Of a DNA stretch of 33,662 nt, positions 24,100 to 30,892 are shown in pieces; within the stretch, counting starts at the first letter, position 1, and each line of letters begins with the position of its first letter. This DNA is from a virus. The notes under the pieces were generated by a model that did no database searches, had not been told where the DNA came from, and saw only the letters and a program-made list of their open reading frames with translations. The position numbers and the translations under genes are program-made. The stretch is from the IMG/VR virus record IMGVR_UViG_3300042549_000625, positions 1-33,662 of that record; one strand, written 5' to 3'.

Positions 24100-24242
24100 A
24101 GACGATCAAGGCGCAATTCAAAGACGATGCTGGGTACTATACTATGACATGGTCTTACAATCCTCAACTTTGGGAAGTCAAAGACTTGATAAGCAACGAG
24201 ACTAAAAAATCTAAATCTAAATTTGTCCAAATACTAAAATGA
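24096..24242 (+). CDS. Small basic protein, 48 aa
   Basis: The start overlaps the upstream stop (ATGA) and the end overlaps the ERF start (ATGA). The product begins MKTIKAQFKDDAGYYTMTWS and ends with a Lys/Ser-rich tail (TKKSKSKFVQ). It looks like a small beta protein with a basic tail. Coupled overlaps on both sides support it; the function is unknown. Confidence 0.55.
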   Translation: MKTIKAQFKDDAGYYTMTWSYNPQLWEVKDLISNETKKSKSKFVQILK

Positions 24243-24751
24243 AAAACCTAATTAAAAGTTTGTCGGACTTTCAAAACGACTGCCCTATTATCCACAAGGA
24301 TACCAAAGGCCATAACTACACCTACGCAGATTTGCCACAAATCTTTAGCGTAATAAATCCTCTACTTAAAAAGCATAAGCTTTGCTTTACTCAGCTCCTT
24401 GAGAACGATGGCATAAGAACTATCCTATTTCATGTAGAAAGCGGAGAGCAACTTGAAAGCTTTACTCAGATTCCAAAGGTAAAGCTAGGAAGCATGAACG
24501 ATTACCAAGCTTACGGAGCGGGTGTTTCCTACTTTCGTCGTTACTGCCTTTCGAGCTGCCTTGGTTTAGTGACCGACAAAGACACAGATGCAGCTGGCAC
24601 ACAAGTCAAAGCGCCAGAATTTACTCCAGAATTATTAGACTTGTGCCACAATGGAAAGGATTTAGAAAACCTATATGCCAAGTATAAATCAGCATTAACA
24701 GAATCAGATATTAAATTATTCACAACTCGTAAACTACAACTAACAAAGTAA
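24239..24751 (+). CDS. erf: ERF-family single-strand annealing protein
   Basis: A 170-residue recombinase that anneals complementary single strands during phage recombination and genome circularisation. Family features are YTYADLPQIFSVINPLLKKHKL (two adjacent segments, about 28-50), TILFHVESGEQLES, and the glycine- and arginine-containing GAGVSYFRRYCLSSCLGLV (about 93-112) followed by DKDTDAAG. The C-terminal helical tail (about 125-170) is variable in this family. It precedes an SSB-like gene without a gap (TAATG), the usual ERF-SSB pairing. Confidence 0.9.
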   Translation: MKNLIKSLSDFQNDCPIIHKDTKGHNYTYADLPQIFSVINPLLKKHKLCFTQLLENDGIRTILFHVESGEQLESFTQIPKVKLGSMNDYQAYGAGVSYFRRYCLSSCLGLVTDKDTDAAGTQVKAPEFTPELLDLCHNGKDLENLYAKYKSALTESDIKLFTTRKLQLTK

Positions 24752-25059
24752 TGGAAAAGCAAGAAAAAGTATTCGCAGATGGTTTTATTTTCAAACGTTC
24801 AGACAACGCTCCGGACTGGGTGGTCGGTAATATGTCGGTCAAGGTAGAGGATGCAATCAAATTCTTACAAGCAAACGCTAAGAATGGTTGGGTTAACTTA
24901 AAGATTAACTCGGCTAAGTCAGGCAAGTACTACATGGAATTAGATACTTGGGAGAAGGTAAGCGCTCCAGTACGGGAAATTAATCCGATGTCAATGGCGA
25001 TTGATAATGAAAGACACATGCAAGAAGTTCGTAATTCAAAGTCTGATCTTCCGTTTTGA
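24751..25059 (+). CDS. SSB-like protein beside ERF
   Basis: A 102-residue protein whose start shares one base with the ERF stop. The core is beta-rich: KVFADGFIFKRSDNAPDWVVG, then NGWVNLKINSAKSGKYYMELDTWE. It ends in SDLPF, like the acidic hydrophobic tip (DxxPF) by which single-stranded DNA-binding proteins dock partners. From memory, proteins with this opening sit next to ERF genes in other phages. It lacks a clear match to standard SSB motifs, so single-strand DNA binding is an inference. Confidence 0.7.
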   Translation: MEKQEKVFADGFIFKRSDNAPDWVVGNMSVKVEDAIKFLQANAKNGWVNLKINSAKSGKYYMELDTWEKVSAPVREINPMSMAIDNERHMQEVRNSKSDLPF

Positions 25060-25060
25060 T

Positions 25061-25258
25061 ATGACTAGCCAAGAGATAGCAGAATTCGAGTTTATGCGTA
25101 TCAGCTTACGCATGATTCTAAACGGTAGCAAAGAAGGATTCGAAGCATACCAGCAAGTGGTGGCCAAGCATTTAGCCAAAGAAGTAGAGCTTGGTCGTAT
25201 TAGCGAAGACCTTAGAGATTATTTAACTAAAAAGCAAATCGGAAATGAAGCCATCTAA
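25061..25258 (+). CDS. Small helical protein, 65 aa
   Basis: I choose the ATG at 25061, one base after the previous stop, over a TTG at 25001 that would overlap the upstream gene. The product (TSQEIAEFEFMRISLRMILNG, then AYQQVVAKHLAKEVELG) is helical and charged with no recognised motif. It overlaps the next ATG by 14 bases. Confidence 0.65.
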   Translation: MTSQEIAEFEFMRISLRMILNGSKEGFEAYQQVVAKHLAKEVELGRISEDLRDYLTKKQIGNEAI

Positions 25259-25424
25259 CTACATATTTACCTACCGGTCGCACTTAAATTATCGTACATT
25301 CTGGCAAAGGCATTACTGCGAAACACCAGAAGACATTGTAAGACTGCGAGAAAAGATAGGACGAGATCACGGTCAAGTTGAAGAGATAGACGAGGAATTA
25401 AACGAAGAAGAAAATGAAAATTAA
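25245..25424 (+). CDS. Small protein with acidic tail, 59 aa
   Basis: ATG inside the end of the previous gene and stop at 25422-25424 inside the next. The product begins MKPSNYIFTYRSHLNYRTFW and continues HYCETPEDIVRLREKIGRDHG to a very acidic end (EEIDEELNEEENEN). The aromatic/basic front and acidic tail could mimic nucleic acid, but no family is recognised. The overlaps fit the style of neighbouring genes. Confidence 0.6.
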   Translation: MKPSNYIFTYRSHLNYRTFWQRHYCETPEDIVRLREKIGRDHGQVEEIDEELNEEENEN

Positions 25425-25614
25425 AAAATTAAATTTATATCAAGAGGTGGCTGACAACCTAAACAAAAAGGGAGTCATGCCATTCTCGGCCAGACAATGG
25501 TCAATGCCATTAGTGCAATCAGTAGTCTATGGCAAAGTAAAAAACGAGGAAGTAATGGACGAGGTAAAATTAGTAATGGAATCTAAACAACTTAACAATG
25601 AGCTTTCAAGGTAA
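25414..25614 (+). CDS. Small basic protein, 66 aa
   Basis: The start lies 11 bases before the previous stop. The product (KIKKLNLYQEVADNLNKKGV, PFSARQWSMPLVQSVVYGKV) has the layout of a compact helical protein. A helix-turn-helix fold for residues about 8-45 is conceivable, which would suit a small regulator. No family is recognised. Confidence 0.6.
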   Translation: MKIKKLNLYQEVADNLNKKGVMPFSARQWSMPLVQSVVYGKVKNEEVMDEVKLVMESKQLNNELSR

Positions 25615-25726
25615 ATCTAAAAGGCATTACGATGCCGCAGAGTTCATGGCTTTCATAGGAGTCATAGGCGCTGGAGTAAGCATACTTGTTTATTTAATAT
25701 TTATATTTTTATTTTTTAACGCATGA
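25598..25726 (+). CDS. Small single-pass membrane protein, 42 aa
   Basis: ATG within the end of the previous gene. A basic, soluble start (MSFQGKSKRHYDAAEF) is followed by one long hydrophobic segment (about 16-41, FIGVIGAGVSILVYLIFIFL). The stop overlaps the next ATG (ATGA). Coupling on both sides supports it as a real gene. Function unknown. Confidence 0.6.
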   Translation: MSFQGKSKRHYDAAEFMAFIGVIGAGVSILVYLIFIFLFFNA

Positions 25727-25890
25727 AAGATTTAACATTTAATGAGTGGCAAGAAAACTTGTCTAAGCAACTAGAACTTAATTATAAAAAACTAAACTTA
25801 ATAAGAAATGAGAAGCTTTATAAAATATCACGAAGAATGTCCGGAGGTGTACGAAGCATTCAAGAAGTACGCGTTTCAGCTAATAAATAG
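25723..25890 (+). CDS. Possible small protein, 55 aa
   Basis: The ATG overlaps the previous stop (ATGA), which argues for translation. The first 28 residues (KDLTFNEWQENLSKQLELNYK) form a plausible helix. The remainder overlaps the next gene in another frame for 83 bases and looks less natural. It may be a real overlapping gene, or the start may serve only to couple translation to 25808. Confidence 0.4.
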   Translation: MKDLTFNEWQENLSKQLELNYKKLNLIRNEKLYKISRRMSGGVRSIQEVRVSANK

Positions 25891-26074
25891 AGGCTACAAG
25901 CGCATCGGTGCCAAGCAAATATTTGAGGTCATTAGATGGCATTCAATGGTATCTGGTAATGACAAGTACAAAGTGAACAATAATTTTACGGCAGACTATG
26001 CTCGTAAGTTTGAGAAAGATTTCCCTGACCATTTCGGAATATTCTCGAAAAGACTTTGTAAATCGGACAACTAA
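25808..26074 (+). CDS. Conserved small phage protein, 88 aa
   Basis: Product MRSFIKYHEECPEVYEAFKK, then NRGYKRIGAKQIFEVIRWHS and NDKYKVNNNFTADYARKFEKD. The pattern (FEVIRWH, KxNNN, YARKF, then HFGIFSKR) is familiar from small proteins in phages and prophages near replication genes. It is helical, basic and rich in aromatics, suggestive of nucleic-acid binding. The function is not established. It is the last gene before a 124-base gap that holds a structured RNA-like element. Confidence 0.7.
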   Translation: MRSFIKYHEECPEVYEAFKKYAFQLINRGYKRIGAKQIFEVIRWHSMVSGNDKYKVNNNFTADYARKFEKDFPDHFGIFSKRLCKSDN

Positions 26075-26077
26075 TAT

Positions 26078-26187
26078 TATATTGCAAATGTAATCGCCTC
26101 ACTACATTATAGCGATTTAAAGAATTAAGTGCCTTGTATTGATATTGGAAGTAGTGAGCCAATTGATTTATGAGGCATTTTTATTTT
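26078..26187 (+). ncRNA. Putative structured RNA with kissing-loop hairpins
   Basis: A promoter-like TATATTGC (26078-26085), 19 bases after TTG (26056-26058), points to a start near 26090. Hairpin 1 is AATCGC (26092-26097) / GCGATT (26112-26117) with a 14-base loop that begins CTCACTAC (26098-26105). Hairpin 2 is ATTGG (26144-26148) / CCAAT (26159-26163) with a 10-base loop that ends GTAGTGAG (26151-26158). The two loop segments are perfectly complementary over 8 bases. An outer stem AAGTGCCT (26127-26134) / AGGCATTT (26173-26180) encloses hairpin 2 and runs into TTATTTT, like a terminator. GCCTCA (26096-26101) can alternatively pair with TGAGGC (26171-26176), a possible switch. It could be a free RNA or the leader of 26199. 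Pairings were found by eye; no folding was run. Confidence 0.55.
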
Positions 26188-26198
26188 AAAATATTATC

Positions 26199-26408
26199 AT
26201 GGAAGTTAACTTATTTGTAAGAACAATTGATGGTCGTAGTCCAAACAAATCGGCCTATTATTTTGCACTTGGTAGAATCTATTTAGATTTAGCTCGCAAA
26301 AATTTAAATACTGAATTTGAATTTAATCTAAATGAAACTGATTTTTTAGTAACTCTCGATTCTTACGATTTAATCGAAGCTAAAATTTCATTTACTATTG
26401 AGTGCTAA
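26199..26408 (+). CDS. Small protein after the structured RNA, 69 aa
   Basis: The ATG lies 19 bases after the last stem of the structured element, in an A/T-rich leader (ATTATC). The product begins MEVNLFVRTIDGRSPNKSAY and ends ETDFLVTLDSYDLIEAKISF with a beta-rich look. No family is recognised. Its stop overlaps the replisome-organiser-like start (TAATG), so the upstream RNA structure could control both genes. Confidence 0.65.
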   Translation: MEVNLFVRTIDGRSPNKSAYYFALGRIYLDLARKNLNTEFEFNLNETDFLVTLDSYDLIEAKISFTIEC

Positions 26409-27094
26409 TGGATATTTATTCACTATCTCGTAACTACTGGGATTACTCTTTTGAGAATCCAGATAAGTTAAAACCGAATCATGCAGCGATTTATTTCTTT
26501 GCTATTGAGCATTGCAATAGGTTAGGATGGAAGGATAAGTTTGGCTTACCTACTACTATGGTAATGGAAGCAGTAGGTATTAAAAACTACAAAACTTACC
26601 ATTCTGCTTTATTAGATTTGGTAGAAATTGGTTTTATCAAGTTGGTAGAAAAATCAAAAAACCAGTACTCTGCTAATGTAATTGCTCTAGTAAATTTTAC
26701 CAAAGCAAATACCAAAGCACTTGGCAAAGCATTGTCGAAGCACGACACAAAGCACATACCAAAGCAAGTCCAAAGCACTGCTAGTATAGATATACTTGTT
26801 TACTTTAATACTATTTTACCTAATTACCAATATACAGATTTTAGGATTGAAGAAATAAAAAAATGGATTTCTTATAAAATAGAAAAGAAAGAAAAATATA
26901 CTAAATTGGGATTCGAAGCTTTCTTAAAAAAATGGGAAGAATGTAATGACCAAGAATTTTCGGAAATGATTTCTTCGGCTATGGCTGGAAACTGGAAAGG
27001 ATTATTTAAACCTAAAAAAGAATACAATGGAAATTCAAACGACAAACCAAAGGGAACTAGCCACGACAGAATGGAAGCCCTCCGAAATTGGTAA
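26408..27094 (+). CDS. Replisome organiser-like replication protein
   Basis: 228 residues from the ATG at 26408, which shares one base with the upstream stop. The in-frame GTG at 26402 is less likely. Residues 1-100 read like a winged-helix DNA-binding domain of phage replication initiators (RNYWDYSFENPDKLKPNHAAI, FFAIEHCNRLGW, GLPTTMVMEAVGIKNYKTYH, LDLVEIGFIKLV). Residues about 130-228 look DnaD/DnaT-like and end with a basic, Asn-rich linker after GNWKGLF. It would mark the origin and recruit the host helicase. No polymerase is encoded, which agrees with use of host machinery. It overlaps the next gene by 68 bases in another frame. Confidence 0.78.
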   Translation: MDIYSLSRNYWDYSFENPDKLKPNHAAIYFFAIEHCNRLGWKDKFGLPTTMVMEAVGIKNYKTYHSALLDLVEIGFIKLVEKSKNQYSANVIALVNFTKANTKALGKALSKHDTKHIPKQVQSTASIDILVYFNTILPNYQYTDFRIEEIKKWISYKIEKKEKYTKLGFEAFLKKWEECNDQEFSEMISSAMAGNWKGLFKPKKEYNGNSNDKPKGTSHDRMEALRNW

Positions 27095-27782
27095 AGGTCT
27101 AGGCATCCAGATACTTTCAGCACAAAATGGTTTAGCAATCAGAAAGCAAAACGAAGAAGACCTAAAGCAAGTGCTTCGCTATGTAATGATTCTTGTAGGA
27201 CTGCGGGGAAACAACCTACCAACGGACGAAGAAAAGCTAGTCTTAATAAATTTTATAAAGACAAACTTTGCAAATCAGACAATTGCAGAAATCAAGTTAG
27301 CTTTCGAGCTTGCAGTTGCTGGAAGATTTACGGTAGATGTAAAGACATACGAAAACTTTTCATGCGAATACTTTGCAAGAATTGTAAACGCTTACTTAGA
27401 TTATGCAAGAACTGAGACTAGAGCAATACCAAAGCAAGAAGAACCTGCCAAGCCTAAGCCTTGTGATAGCGTTTTAAAGACTCAAAGCATTGAAACGGCA
27501 AATATGTACGCGCAAGAAATTTGGAAGGCGCAGAAGGCAAAGAAAGAGTTTGTTTGGATTGCTGGAGGTTTGCATATTCTGTACGATTACCTAAGCGAGT
27601 TTGGCATTTACACAACTCCGGTAGAAGACAAGCTGAGAATTGCAGAGAAGTTTAAGCATTTGCAAGGCGAAGAATTTAAGGTAGCTTGCAAGACTAAGGC
27701 TTACAAAGAGTTTATTAATGATCTGGTTAACTTTGAATCTGAGATAGATAGTGAGGGGAAAATTAAACCAATAGAAGGATGA
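27027..27782 (+). CDS. Replication-associated protein, possible helicase loader partner
   Basis: A 251-residue protein beginning in the last 68 bases of the previous gene. The N-terminal half is helical (residues 40-130: EEDLKQVLRYVMILVGLRGN, NFIKTNFANQTIAEIKLAFE, YENFSCEYFARIVNAYLDYA). The second half is a Lys/Glu-rich helical domain. From memory, proteins with an LxxFIKTNF..T..EIKLAFE pattern follow replication initiators in Bacteroidota phages. No ATPase motif (Walker A) is present, so it is not itself a DnaC-type loader. A role in replication is inferred from position. Confidence 0.65.
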   Translation: MEIQTTNQRELATTEWKPSEIGKGLGIQILSAQNGLAIRKQNEEDLKQVLRYVMILVGLRGNNLPTDEEKLVLINFIKTNFANQTIAEIKLAFELAVAGRFTVDVKTYENFSCEYFARIVNAYLDYARTETRAIPKQEEPAKPKPCDSVLKTQSIETANMYAQEIWKAQKAKKEFVWIAGGLHILYDYLSEFGIYTTPVEDKLRIAEKFKHLQGEEFKVACKTKAYKEFINDLVNFESEIDSEGKIKPIEG

Positions 27783-28843
27783 AAAATTTAAATTATAATT
27801 GGAAATTAAGTGAAGCTGAATTTACTAAAGACAAAGGAAAAGTGTTTTCTTGTTTTGCTTGTGGAGGAGGTTCAACAATGGGTTATAAGTTAGCTGGATT
27901 TGATGTTTTAGGATGTAATGAAATTGATCCAAAAATGATAGAAGCATACAAAGTAAATCATAATCCTAAATATGCTTATTTAGAGCCAATACAAACCTTT
28001 AAACTTAGAAAAGATTTACCTAAAGAATTATATGATTTAGATATATTAGATGGATCTCCTCCTTGTTCAAGTTTTTCTTTATCCGGTAATAGAGGAGATG
28101 ATTGGGGAAAAGAAAAAAAATTTAGAGAAGGACAAGCTGAGCAAGTTTTAGATACTTTATTTTTTGACTTTATTGACTTAGCAAAAGAATTAAAACCTAA
28201 AATTGTTGTAGCTGAAAATGTTAAAGGTCTTTTGTTGGGCGAAGCAAGATCATACGTTCGTAAAATTATTGATGAATTTGACAAAGCAGGATATTATGTT
28301 TCTTATCATTTGCTAAATGCAGCAAATATGGGAGTACCACAAAGAAGAGAAAGAGTATTTTTTACAGCTATTCGTAAAGATTTAGGAGAAAGATTTATGA
28401 AAAATGTAGACATGTTTCACAAAGAACCATATTTAGAATTAAATTTTAACGAGAAACAAATACCTTTTTATGAAATTGACGATGTAAATACTGAAATAGG
28501 AGAAACAAAAATTTGTCCATCTTATTTAATTTGTTGGGAAAAATGTAAAGAAGGAGAAGGATTTAATATAGTTCATCACAAAGGCATGCTACATAATTCA
28601 AGCAAACTAGATAGAAATAAAGTATTGCCTACTATTGCAGCTCATAGGGATGGAGGTAGTTATCATTGGAAATACCCAAGACCTTTAACTAAATTAGAAA
28701 ATTGCCTTGCCGGATCATATCCAACTGATTACAATTTTAATGGATTAAAATCAAAATATTTGATAGGAATGTCGGTGCCTCCGCTAATGTCTGCTAAATT
28801 ATCAATTGAAATTTATAATCAATGGTTAACCAAACTAAATTAG
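27779..28843 (+). CDS. C5-cytosine DNA methyltransferase
   Basis: A 354-residue protein with the ordered m5C motifs: motif I FACGGGSTMGYKLAGF (26-41), motif IV SPPCSSFS with catalytic Cys96, motif VI ENV (146-148) and motif VIII QRRER (188-192). A target-recognition region spans about 205-300 and the terminal motif X region reads SAKLSIEIYNQW. It methylates cytosine in a specific site, probably shielding phage DNA from host restriction, since no restriction endonuclease is adjacent. The gene is visibly poor in CpG and richer in A/T than its neighbours, suggesting recent acquisition. It overlaps the upstream gene by 4 bases (ATGA). Confidence 0.95.
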   Translation: MKNLNYNWKLSEAEFTKDKGKVFSCFACGGGSTMGYKLAGFDVLGCNEIDPKMIEAYKVNHNPKYAYLEPIQTFKLRKDLPKELYDLDILDGSPPCSSFSLSGNRGDDWGKEKKFREGQAEQVLDTLFFDFIDLAKELKPKIVVAENVKGLLLGEARSYVRKIIDEFDKAGYYVSYHLLNAANMGVPQRRERVFFTAIRKDLGERFMKNVDMFHKEPYLELNFNEKQIPFYEIDDVNTEIGETKICPSYLICWEKCKEGEGFNIVHHKGMLHNSSKLDRNKVLPTIAAHRDGGSYHWKYPRPLTKLENCLAGSYPTDYNFNGLKSKYLIGMSVPPLMSAKLSIEIYNQWLTKLN

Positions 28844-28854
28844 ACACTAAAAAA

Positions 28855-29076
28855 ATGATAAAGATAATCAAACTACTAACGTTCATCGTTACTATAATTT
28901 GCACGGGTTTAGTAATTTACAATTTACTGACCAAAGAAAGTAAGCAAATCAAACAACGCTTTGTTCTAAAAGTAAACAAGCCAATTTTTGAAATGGAAGT
29001 TGACAGAGACTATTGGAATCAGAAACTAGAACCTGGTAGATATACTAAGTCTGGAATTTTAATCATTAAACAATAA
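28855..29076 (+). CDS. Small membrane-anchored protein, 73 aa
   Basis: I choose the ATG at 28855, 11 bases after the methylase stop, over 28822, which lies inside the methylase. The product starts MIKIIKLLTFIVTIICTGLV, an N-terminal membrane segment. It continues as a short charged stalk and a small beta-like domain (FVLKVNKPIFEMEVDRDYW). The stop overlaps the RusA start (TAATG). The topology suggests a periplasmic domain. No family is recognised; superinfection exclusion is one possibility. Confidence 0.65.
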   Translation: MIKIIKLLTFIVTIICTGLVIYNLLTKESKQIKQRFVLKVNKPIFEMEVDRDYWNQKLEPGRYTKSGILIIKQ

Positions 29077-29414
29077 TGATAAACTTTACTATCTACGGAC
29101 AAGTGCCAAGTAAATCTAACGGCTATAAGATTGGCAATAATAGGCTTTACAAGTCTAAGCCATTGCTCCAGTACGAAGAAAGCTTTAGATTGCAAACGCT
29201 CACGGTTCACGATACTATTAACGTAGAGTTTGGCATTAACATTATCGTTTACTTTCAGTCTAACCGGTCAGACTTAGACAACGCAGCAAAGGTTATTCTA
29301 GACTGCTTGCAGAACTGCGGTATCATAGCCAACGATAGACTTTGCGTAAGGCTGGTTATGATTAAAAAAATAGATAAGTTAAATCCAAGAATTGAAATTT
29401 TTATTTATAATTAA
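29076..29414 (+). CDS. rusA: RusA-like Holliday junction resolvase
   Basis: A 112-residue protein with the RusA pattern: an N-terminal strand FTIYGQVPSKSN, then SDLDNAAKVILDCLQNCGII and NDRLC. The acidic residues D66, D68, D76 and D87 are candidates for the metal site. RusA cuts four-way DNA junctions, fitting the ERF recombination system and branched replication intermediates that must be resolved before packaging. The ATG overlaps the upstream stop. Its last 32 bases are followed by a diverged direct copy (see repeat at 29381-29444). Confidence 0.9.
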   Translation: MINFTIYGQVPSKSNGYKIGNNRLYKSKPLLQYEESFRLQTLTVHDTINVEFGINIIVYFQSNRSDLDNAAKVILDCLQNCGIIANDRLCVRLVMIKKIDKLNPRIEIFIYN

Positions 29415-29444
29415 ATCTAAGAATTGAAATTTGTATTTATGAAG
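29381..29444 (+). repeat. Tandem 32-base duplication at the RusA 3' end
   Basis: The two units are 29381-29412 and 29413-29444. The first 28 bases differ at 3 positions (6, 21 and 28-29 region), with shared core AAGAATTGAAATTT. The first unit encodes the RusA C-terminus and stop. The second forms the spacer and the ATG of the next gene at 29439. Confidence 0.75.
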
Positions 29445-29666
29445 ATTCCAAGTAATTACCAGAAGGCAGTAGACTGGATTGATGCGCAAAGCATAGAATC
29501 AAACACGGAGCTAGACTTAGGCAACGGAATATTTATAAACGATTTAGCTAAGAGCTTGCAAACCAATCGAGAAAGATTATTATATTGCGAGGGATACCTT
29601 CAGCTACTTAGTTTCCTAAAAGTAAAAATGATTAAAGATAAACTAAACCAAAATGAAAACAATTAA
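29439..29666 (+). CDS. Small protein, 75 aa, unknown
   Basis: I choose the ATG at 29439 rather than the TTG at 29424, which lies in the duplicated RusA tail. The product is MKIPSNYQKAVDWIDAQSIE, then LGNGIFINDLAKSLQTNRER and YLQLLSFLKVKMIKD. It looks helical and could include a helix-turn-helix (about 28-50). No family is recognised. It overlaps the next gene by 14 bases. Confidence 0.6.
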   Translation: MKIPSNYQKAVDWIDAQSIESNTELDLGNGIFINDLAKSLQTNRERLLYCEGYLQLLSFLKVKMIKDKLNQNENN

Positions 29667-30468
29667 CTCTTTAAGCGGAGGCAAGACTTCAAGTTACCTT
29701 GCTTATCATTATCCAGCTGAATATAATATATTTTCATTAATCAGAATTGAAGATCAAAGATGCAAGCCCAAGGACGATAATCTAGTTCAATTTGTATCAG
29801 ATAAGATAGGAATGGATTTTATAGCTACTGCTGAATCAGACTTAACTTTAAAAGCAGTAATTGATTTAGAGCAATTAATTGGCAAAGAAATTATTTGGGT
29901 TACTGGAAGAACTTTTGAAGAAGTAAATAGAAAAGCAACTGGAGGCAAAGGATTACCAAATCAACAATGGAGATTTTGCACTACTGAAATGAAAATGCGT
30001 CCTATTTGGGATTGGTGGTTTGCTAACATTAAAGAGAAGTGTAAGATGGGAATTGGATTTAGATACGATGAAATGGAAAGAGCTGATAGATTATCTACTA
30101 CGTTTAAAGGAATAATTGGAAAGAAAGGAACTAGAAACGCTTGGGAAGAAATAGAATGGCGAGAAGGATACTTCCCTTTGATTGAAAACAGAATAACTCA
30201 CTACGATGTAAAAAAGTGGAGCGACACTACTAACTTAATTTTTCCTGCTGACTCTAATTGTGTTGGATGCTTTCACAAGCCATTACAACAACTTCGCAAG
30301 AATTGGGATTTAGAATCCGAAAAGATGCAATGGTTTGCAGAACAAGAAGGCAAAGGAAAGAAATGGAAAAAAGAAGGGACTTATTTTAAATTTAAAGAAA
30401 TTGGCTTGCAAATGGACTTCCATTTTGGAACAGGTTCAGGATGCCAAGCTGGATATTGTACAGACTAA
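29653..30468 (+). CDS. PP-loop / PAPS-reductase-like enzyme
   Basis: A 271-residue protein of the adenine-nucleotide alpha-hydrolase (PP-loop) superfamily: SGGKTS at residues 8-13 binds ATP or PAPS phosphates. QWRFCTTEMKMRP (105-117) is the RxC-T..K.xP region typical of PAPS/APS-reductase relatives. Cysteines C203 and C206 (SNCVGC) with C264 and C269 near the end (GSGCQAGYC) may bind zinc or an iron-sulphur cluster. Phage members are often annotated as PAPS reductase without a proven reaction. DNA or RNA sulphuration, or nucleotide chemistry, is possible. The gene is A/T-rich and CpG-poor like the methylase. No dnd genes are nearby. Confidence 0.85.
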   Translation: MKTINSLSGGKTSSYLAYHYPAEYNIFSLIRIEDQRCKPKDDNLVQFVSDKIGMDFIATAESDLTLKAVIDLEQLIGKEIIWVTGRTFEEVNRKATGGKGLPNQQWRFCTTEMKMRPIWDWWFANIKEKCKMGIGFRYDEMERADRLSTTFKGIIGKKGTRNAWEEIEWREGYFPLIENRITHYDVKKWSDTTNLIFPADSNCVGCFHKPLQQLRKNWDLESEKMQWFAEQEGKGKKWKKEGTYFKFKEIGLQMDFHFGTGSGCQAGYCTD

Positions 30469-30478
30469 ACCAAATAAA

Positions 30479-30823
30479 ATGAAAAAGTTAACAGACAAAG
30501 AAACCTTTGTAATTTACGCAGGATTAACCAACGCGTTAGTAGATCATATTGAGAACGACTTCCGTCAATCCATTTACAATAAGCAATCGCTAAAATTTAA
30601 AAGCCAGAACTTATTAAAAGAACTAGTAACTATAACCGATAAGCTTTACGAAAAAGGTTCTTATGGCGATGCGGTAGATCAGCACGTTATGGCTGGAGAT
30701 GTAATGCTAAAGTTCTTCAAGCTCGGAATGATAATGGCTGACATGGATGACGTAAGACACGAAGGACTTAATACTCAGCTAAATATATTGCTAAAATCTT
30801 ACGGCTTAGATATTGATTTTTAG
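30479..30823 (+). CDS. Helical protein, 114 aa, unknown
   Basis: The ATG at 30479 follows 10 bases after the upstream stop; the longer open frame upstream lies inside that gene. The product is helical (KKLTDKETFVIYAGLTNALV, LKFKSQNLLKELVTITDKLY, GDVMLKFFKLGMIMADMDD) with no recognised motif. A 69-base gap with a promoter-like element follows. Confidence 0.7.
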   Translation: MKKLTDKETFVIYAGLTNALVDHIENDFRQSIYNKQSLKFKSQNLLKELVTITDKLYEKGSYGDAVDQHVMAGDVMLKFFKLGMIMADMDDVRHEGLNTQLNILLKSYGLDIDF

Positions 30824-30833
30824 GGAGTTAGCA

Positions 30834-30863
30834 TTGAATATTAAAAAATAGTTTATAGATTTA
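30834..30863 (+). promoter_or_regulatory. Promoter-like element before 30893
   Basis: TTG (30834-30836) and TAGATTTA (30856-30863) are 19 bases apart, fitting TTG-N19-TAnnTTTg except for the last base. An A-rich leader (AACAAAAAAAA) follows before the ATG at 30893. It would start the final middle-gene block. Confidence 0.55.
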
Positions 30864-30892
30864 TACGACAAATAATTATAACAAAAAAAATC

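Noticed and set aside
30335-30478. Upstream extension of the protein at 30479
   Set aside because: It lies within the PP-loop enzyme in another frame; the ATG at 30479 follows that gene's stop with a normal spacing.
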